Part shown: positions 5,318-8,563 of the stretch, piece by piece
Numbering within the stretch: the stretch's first letter is position 1
Layout of the letters: each line of letters opens with the position of its first letter
Assembly (NCBI GenBank): GCA_002307115.1
Contig: DBTP01000132.1
Coordinates: 1-8,563, forward strand
Reading direction: 5' to 3'
DNA: 8,563 nucleotides
DNA from: Fibrobacter sp. UBA1313
GTDB lineage: Bacteria > Fibrobacterota > Fibrobacteria > Fibrobacterales > Fibrobacteraceae
The notes under the pieces: generated by a model
What the model saw: only the letters and a program-made list of their open reading frames with translations
What the model was told of the DNA's origin: nothing
Database searches by the model: none
Translations under genes and position numbers: made by a program

Positions 5318-6925
5318 TCAGTTTGCATTCAAAATTTTGGAGCGGTAAATCGCTTTACCATCGGCATTGATTTGAACAACGTATATTCCTTTTGGCATTT
5401 GCGATAAGTCGGAAATCCATGACTGGATTTCTCCTTGCCCTATTTGCGAAACACTAGCTTTCATCTGGTTTCCCTTCAGGTCGAAAATACTGAACGATAT
5501 TTTTTTGTTCTGGGGGACCTTGAATTCCATCTTCAGCAATGAATTGTCGCAGCGGATGGCGATGATGTCTTTGGAATTATGAATCCAGGAGATGGCTGTG
5601 GGCTTCGCGACAGATTTGATTGAGATATTGTCCAAAAAAGCCGTTTGGGTCGAGGCACCAAGGTTAAAACTCAGACGTCCGTTGGAATCTGTGGGTTCTT
5701 CCATGGCGAAAGTAAATGTATGGGTCGTTTTGGAAGTAGTTAGGTCGAAATTTTGGAGATTCTCTAAATAGCTGGTCCAAGGGTCGGTATCCTTCTCCAC
5801 ATTCACTTCAAGGGTTCTACCGGATGCCCCATAGGCATCAAAACTCACTTCATAGTATTTGCCCTGCTCTAAAATGAGACCAACTTGAATAAGCTGGATT
5901 TGATAGTTCGCGGTGCCAACACTATCAATTTTAACCTGATATTCTCCATTCACTACGCTTCCGGTGGCTTCACCGTCCCAGACATTGAATTTCCATCCTG
6001 CGGTTCCATTGGAAAAACTTCCATTATACACCGAATCTCTGTGGGCGGGGATCGTCACAATATCTCCATCCAAACTGTGGGCACTCATAAAGTTCCAGGC
6101 TTCCCAGGTTCCGTTGACATCGAATGGTTTTCCTTTGTAGTTGACATCATCGTTAGCATTCAACTTGTCAGGAGTTGCCCAGTCGTGAACCATGCCATCC
6201 ACCGTAATTTCGATGAGTTCGCTTTTGAGTCCGTTATTTTCACAAGGTCCATAGTCCTCCTTATATGATTTCGACGTCTGTGCTAACTGGGCTGCATTGC
6301 GTCCGTTCACTTCGACTGGGTAAGGTTTCGTCTTCACTGGAGTTGTGGAGCAACCGTAACGCTCAATCTGGCTCGGAAGAAAATCGCTAAGAAATTTTCC
6401 GTAATAGCTATCTGCTGTTCCATAAATCTGAAGTACGGGGACATGTCGAACTTCCGAACACCCCGAAAGACCGGATAGCGGATAACCATCACCGGGAACA
6501 ATAGCTGCAATTTTGTCTGGAATTTTACAGGACAAATACCAGCTCATCATAGCCCCCATAGAAAAACCGGATGCGTACACACGATTCCGGTTGATCTGAT
6601 AACGATTGTCCATGGAATCAATGATGGCAAGAATAAAGTTCAGATCCTTATCGGAACTCAAATCCCACGATAAGTTTTCTCCTTCTGGATAGGCTACGAC
6701 AAAATTTGCGGTGTCTGCAATCGCTTCGAATTTCATCATGCCCTGGTTCCAACTGGCAGGAATACCAATGCCATGCATGGATATAACCAAGGCGGGATTA
6801 TCGCGTTTATCGGGAGCATAGATGATCGCTTTGCGACTCCCTATATTCAGATCAAATTGTGTTCCAGAGAACGATAAGTTCCCGAGTAAAAATGAAACCA
6901 TCAGGATCTTCATTGCTAGATTCAT
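5318..6925 (-). CDS. Secreted CE1-type esterase (feruloyl/acetyl-xylan esterase-like) with CBM4/9-like and T9SS-type sorting domains, copy 1
   Basis: An alpha/beta-hydrolase of the CE1 / LpqC (PHB depolymerase-like) group, likely to free ferulate or acetyl groups from arabinoxylan. It has 535 residues; AGGAG lies 7 bases before the ATG. A second ATG at codon 5 is too close to that site to be preferred. The signal peptide covers about 1-20. The esterase domain covers about 22-292: Ser122 nucleophile in GFSMG, Asp172 in YGTAD, His247 in GMVHDWA. The residue before GTAD is Tyr, whereas the neighbouring paralogue and most relatives have His. Residues about 298-440 form a CBM4/9-like beta-sandwich (YNGSFSNGTAGW ... 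ASTQTAFLDNISIKSV). Residues about 450-535 are a T9SS type A tail (FDLKGNQMKA ... MPKGIYVVQINADGKA ... KILNAN). It is a tandem paralogue of the partial gene at 7166-8563. Ester preference (feruloyl versus acetyl) cannot be told from sequence. Confidence 0.88.
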   Translation of the reverse strand: MNLAMKILMVSFLLGNLSFSGTQFDLNIGSRKAIIYAPDKRDNPALVISMHGIGIPASWNQGMMKFEAIADTANFVVAYPEGENLSWDLSSDKDLNFILAIIDSMDNRYQINRNRVYASGFSMGAMMSWYLSCKIPDKIAAIVPGDGYPLSGLSGCSEVRHVPVLQIYGTADSYYGKFLSDFLPSQIERYGCSTTPVKTKPYPVEVNGRNAAQLAQTSKSYKEDYGPCENNGLKSELIEITVDGMVHDWATPDKLNANDDVNYKGKPFDVNGTWEAWNFMSAHSLDGDIVTIPAHRDSVYNGSFSNGTAGWKFNVWDGEATGSVVNGEYQVKIDSVGTANYQIQLIQVGLILEQGKYYEVSFDAYGASGRTLEVNVEKDTDPWTSYLENLQNFDLTTSKTTHTFTFAMEEPTDSNGRLSFNLGASTQTAFLDNISIKSVAKPTAISWIHNSKDIIAIRCDNSLLKMEFKVPQNKKISFSIFDLKGNQMKASVSQIGQGEIQSWISDLSQMPKGIYVVQINADGKAIYRSKILNAN

Positions 6926-7025
6926 TTATAATCTCCTTCCAAATTTACACTAGGAAGCAGTCTCAAAAGACCACTTCCGACAAAACGAATTTATTCACCA
7001 ACCAAGAGCTTTGAACTATGGACTG
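6926..7025 (-). promoter_or_regulatory. Unique 5' leader of the first CE1 gene with a hairpin
   Basis: This 100-base stretch lies between the conserved block (7026-7112) and the CE1 start; the GH30 gene has only 17 bases at the same place. On the minus strand it contains GGAAG-TG-GTCT-TTTG-AGAC-TG-CTTCC (6978-6953), a hairpin 15 bases before the Shine-Dalgarno. The extra leader may give this gene its own post-transcriptional control; that is inference. Confidence 0.35.
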
Positions 7026-7112
7026 TAAAGGCAAATCCTTTATTGTATAAATTTACGCTACCGGGCAGTTCGAAAGCAGGTGGAGAAGGAAACAGTATGG
7101 ACAATATGTCAA
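7026..7112 (-). promoter_or_regulatory. Conserved upstream block, copy 2 (CE1 copy 1), with operator-like dyad
   Basis: It is homologous to 5170-5257: the same TTGACATATTGTCCAT start (7112-7097), shared TAAATTT(A/G)TAC core and the same TTGCCTTTA end on the minus strand. It follows directly after the terminator of the CE1 copy 2 gene, as copy 1 follows that of CE1 copy 1. A promoter/operator role is the simplest reading. The end lies about 100 bases from the CE1 start codon. Confidence 0.5.
7097..7112 (-). promoter_or_regulatory. TTGACA-containing dyad, copy 2
   Basis: It is identical over 16 bases to 5257-5242 although the rest of the block has diverged, which suggests selection on this short site. 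Confidence 0.4.
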
Positions 7113-7120
7113 GAGGAAGG

Positions 7121-7153
7121 ACAAAACAAAAAAATCCCGACCGAAGTTGGGAT
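7121..7153 (-). terminator. Rho-independent terminator of the partial CE1 gene
   Basis: On the minus strand ATCCCAAC (7153-7146), loop TTCG, GTCGGGAT (7141-7134) form an 8-bp stem with one A-C mismatch, followed by TTTTTTTGTTTTGT. It is homologous to the terminator at 5272-5305 and lies 12 bases past the stop codon at 7166. Confidence 0.88.
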
Positions 7154-7165
7154 TTAATGTTTCTA

Positions 7166-8563
7166 TCAGTTTGCATTCAGAATTTTGGAGCGGTAAATAG
7201 CCTTACCATCTGCATTGATTTGAACGATGTATACTCCTCTAGGCATCTGTGAAAGATCGGAGATCCATGACTGAATTTCTCCTTGCCCTATTTGCGAAAC
7301 ATTCGCCCTCATCTGATTTCCCTTCAGGTCAAAAATATTGAACGATATTTTTTTGCTCTGGGGGACCTTGAATTCCATCTTCAGCAATGAATTGTCGCAG
7401 CGGATGGCGATGATGTCTTTTGAATTATGGATCCAGGAGATAACGGTGGGCTTCTCGACAGATTTAATGGAGATATTATCCAGAGAAACGGTTTGGGTGG
7501 AGGCACCAAGGTTAAAACTTAGACGTCCACTGGAATCTGTGGGCTCTTCCATACCGAAAGTAAAGGTATAGGTTACTTTGGATGTTGTCAGATTGAAATT
7601 CTGGAGATCCTGCAGATAGCTGGTCCAAGGGTCGGTATCCTTTTCCACATTCACTTCAAGCGTTCTGCTGGATGCTACATAAGCATCGAAACTTACTTCG
7701 TAATATTTGCCCTGTTCCAGAATAAGTCCCGCTTGAATGAGCTGAATCTGGTAATTTGAGGTTCCAATGCTATCGATCTTGACCTGATATTCTCCATTCA
7801 CTACACTTCCGGTGGCTCCACCGTCCCAGACATTGAGTTTCCATCCAGATGTTCCCTCAGCAAAACTTCCGTTATACACAGTATCTCTGTGGGCGGGGAT
7901 TGTCACAATCTCTCCATCCAGACTGTGGGTTTTCATAAAGTTCCAAGCTTCCCAAGTGCCATTGACGTCGAATGGCTTGCCAGTATAGTTGGCATCTTCA
8001 TTTGCATTCGCCTTATCAGGAGTCGCCCAGTCGTGAATCATGCCATCGACAGAAAGCAATGCCAGTTCACTCGTGAGACCGTCCTTTTCACAAGGGCCAT
8101 AGTATTCCATAAAGGACTTGGATGTTTGAGCCAGTTGGGATGCGTTGCGTCCATTGACTTCAACTGGGTAAGGACTGGTTTTAACCGCAGTCGTCGGACA
8201 CCCATAACGAGTGATTTGAGAAGGCAGGAAACTTCCGACAAAGCCACTGTAGGAAACAAAGTCATCAGCAGTGCCATGGATTTGGAGTGCCGGCACATGA
8301 CGTACTTCCGAGCAGCCCGACATTCCACCAAGTGGATAACCATCACCGGGAACAATGGCCGCGATCTTGTCTGGAATCTTACAGGATAACCACCAGCTCA
8401 TCATGCCGCCCATAGAGAAGCCTGAGGCATAAACCCGGTTGCGGTCAATCTGGTAGCGATTATACATGGAATCAATGATGGCAAGGATGAAATTTACATC
8501 CTTGTCTCCACCAAGGTCCCATGAGGAATTTTCACCCGCTGGATACGCTACAACAAAATTTGC
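7166..8563 (-). CDS. Secreted CE1-type esterase with CBM4/9-like and T9SS-type sorting domains, copy 2 (N-terminus outside window)
   Basis: The frame stays open to the window edge: the 32 codons before the first in-window ATG (8467) read ANFVVAYPAGENSSWDLGG..., matching residues 73 onward of the neighbouring CE1 gene. That ATG is therefore internal, and about 72 N-terminal residues, including the signal peptide, are cut off. The visible 465 residues are about 84% identical to the paralogue by hand count. Catalytic Ser is in GFSMGGMM, Asp in HGTADD, His in GMIHDWA. Near the Asp this copy has DFVSYSGFVGS, two residues longer than SYYGKFLSD in copy 1, which would change the surface beside the active site. 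The CBM4/9-like domain (YNGSFAEGTSGW ... VSLDNISIKSV) and T9SS type A tail (FDLKGNQMRA ... MPRGVYIVQINADGKA) are kept. The duplication suggests two esterases with related but not equal substrate preference. Confidence 0.87.
   Translation of the reverse strand, partial: ANFVVAYPAGENSSWDLGGDKDVNFILAIIDSMYNRYQIDRNRVYASGFSMGGMMSWWLSCKIPDKIAAIVPGDGYPLGGMSGCSEVRHVPALQIHGTADDFVSYSGFVGSFLPSQITRYGCPTTAVKTSPYPVEVNGRNASQLAQTSKSFMEYYGPCEKDGLTSELALLSVDGMIHDWATPDKANANEDANYTGKPFDVNGTWEAWNFMKTHSLDGEIVTIPAHRDTVYNGSFAEGTSGWKLNVWDGGATGSVVNGEYQVKIDSIGTSNYQIQLIQAGLILEQGKYYEVSFDAYVASSRTLEVNVEKDTDPWTSYLQDLQNFNLTTSKVTYTFTFGMEEPTDSSGRLSFNLGASTQTVSLDNISIKSVEKPTVISWIHNSKDIIAIRCDNSLLKMEFKVPQSKKISFNIFDLKGNQMRANVSQIGQGEIQSWISDLSQMPRGVYIVQINADGKAIYRSKILNAN

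Larger units (their letters stand above)
5170..6709 (-). repeat. Tandem duplication, unit 1 (upstream block, terminator, CE1 gene)
   Basis: This segment aligns with 7026-8563 over its whole visible length with small indels: CE1 coding region, stop codon, the 12 bases to the terminator, terminator and upstream block of the next gene. The offset is about 1.85 kb. The left limit is where similarity stops at TAAAGGCAA; the right limit is set by the window edge in unit 2, so the true unit is longer. Confidence 0.8.
7026..8563 (-). repeat. Tandem duplication, unit 2 (cut by the window edge)
   Basis: This is the second copy of the unit at 5170-6709. The coding part is well conserved; the non-coding part is more diverged except for the terminator and the 16-base dyad. 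Further copies may lie to the right of the window. Confidence 0.8.

Noticed and set aside
7889..8389. Open frame of 166 codons antisense to the right-hand CE1 gene, with a similar one at 5885-6268
   Set aside because: The two are alike only because the sense genes are duplicates. No start signal or protein family is seen.
8465..8467. ATG at 8467 as the start of the right-hand CE1 gene
   Set aside because: The frame stays open upstream to the window edge and matches residues 73-104 of the paralogue, so it is an internal Met.
1..8563. CRISPR arrays, phage genes, toxin-antitoxin pairs or defence genes
   Set aside because: No spaced short repeats and no proteins of such families are visible in any frame.

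Overview
The window is a xylan-degradation locus with a decayed insertion sequence at its left edge. The best guess for the host is a Fibrobacterota bacterium (Fibrobacter or an uncultured relative). The reasons are: modular secreted xylanases with CBM6 domains; C-terminal tails of the type IX secretion (T9SS) sorting type on all four enzyme genes; clear Shine-Dalgarno sequences (AAGGTG, AGGAG, GGAG), which Bacteroidota usually lack; and base composition around the mid-40s % G+C by eye. A Bacteroidota or other FCB-group host is the main alternative. No 16S, tRNA or housekeeping gene is present to settle it.

Layout. Positions 1 to about 575 hold an IS200/IS605-type element. It has a long left-end hairpin over the ribosome binding site, a tnpA broken by an internal deletion/frameshift and a nonsense codon, and two right-end hairpins. 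From about 575 to 992 there is AT-rich non-coding DNA with some foldable sequence. The only intact plus-strand gene is a GH10 endo-xylanase (993-2978) with a cadherin-like domain, a CBM6 and a sorting tail. A convergent intergenic region (2979-3199) carries two hairpins, one a perfect 13-bp palindrome, and an 11-C tract.

The minus strand then holds three genes, all reading leftward: a partial CE1-type esterase (7166-8563, running off the right edge), a second full-length CE1 esterase (5318-6925), and a GH30 xylanase with CBM6 (3200-5152). The two esterases are tandem duplicates, about 84% identical in protein by hand count. The duplicated unit also includes the UUCG-loop terminator and an upstream block of about 88 bp, so each gene appears to be its own transcription unit: gene, terminator, conserved block, next gene. 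The GH30 gene inherits one copy of that block.

Functionally the set fits deconstruction of feruloylated or acetylated arabinoxylan outside the cell. GH10 and GH30 would cut the backbone, the CE1 enzymes would remove ester side groups (probably feruloyl), and CBM6 and CBM4/9-like domains would hold the enzymes on the polymer. The main points for a second look are the duplicated gene-plus-regulatory unit, a TGACA...TTGTC dyad upstream of three genes, 11-bp G/C tracts on both sides of GH30, and a GH30 that seems to lack the glucuronate-binding arginine of its subfamily.
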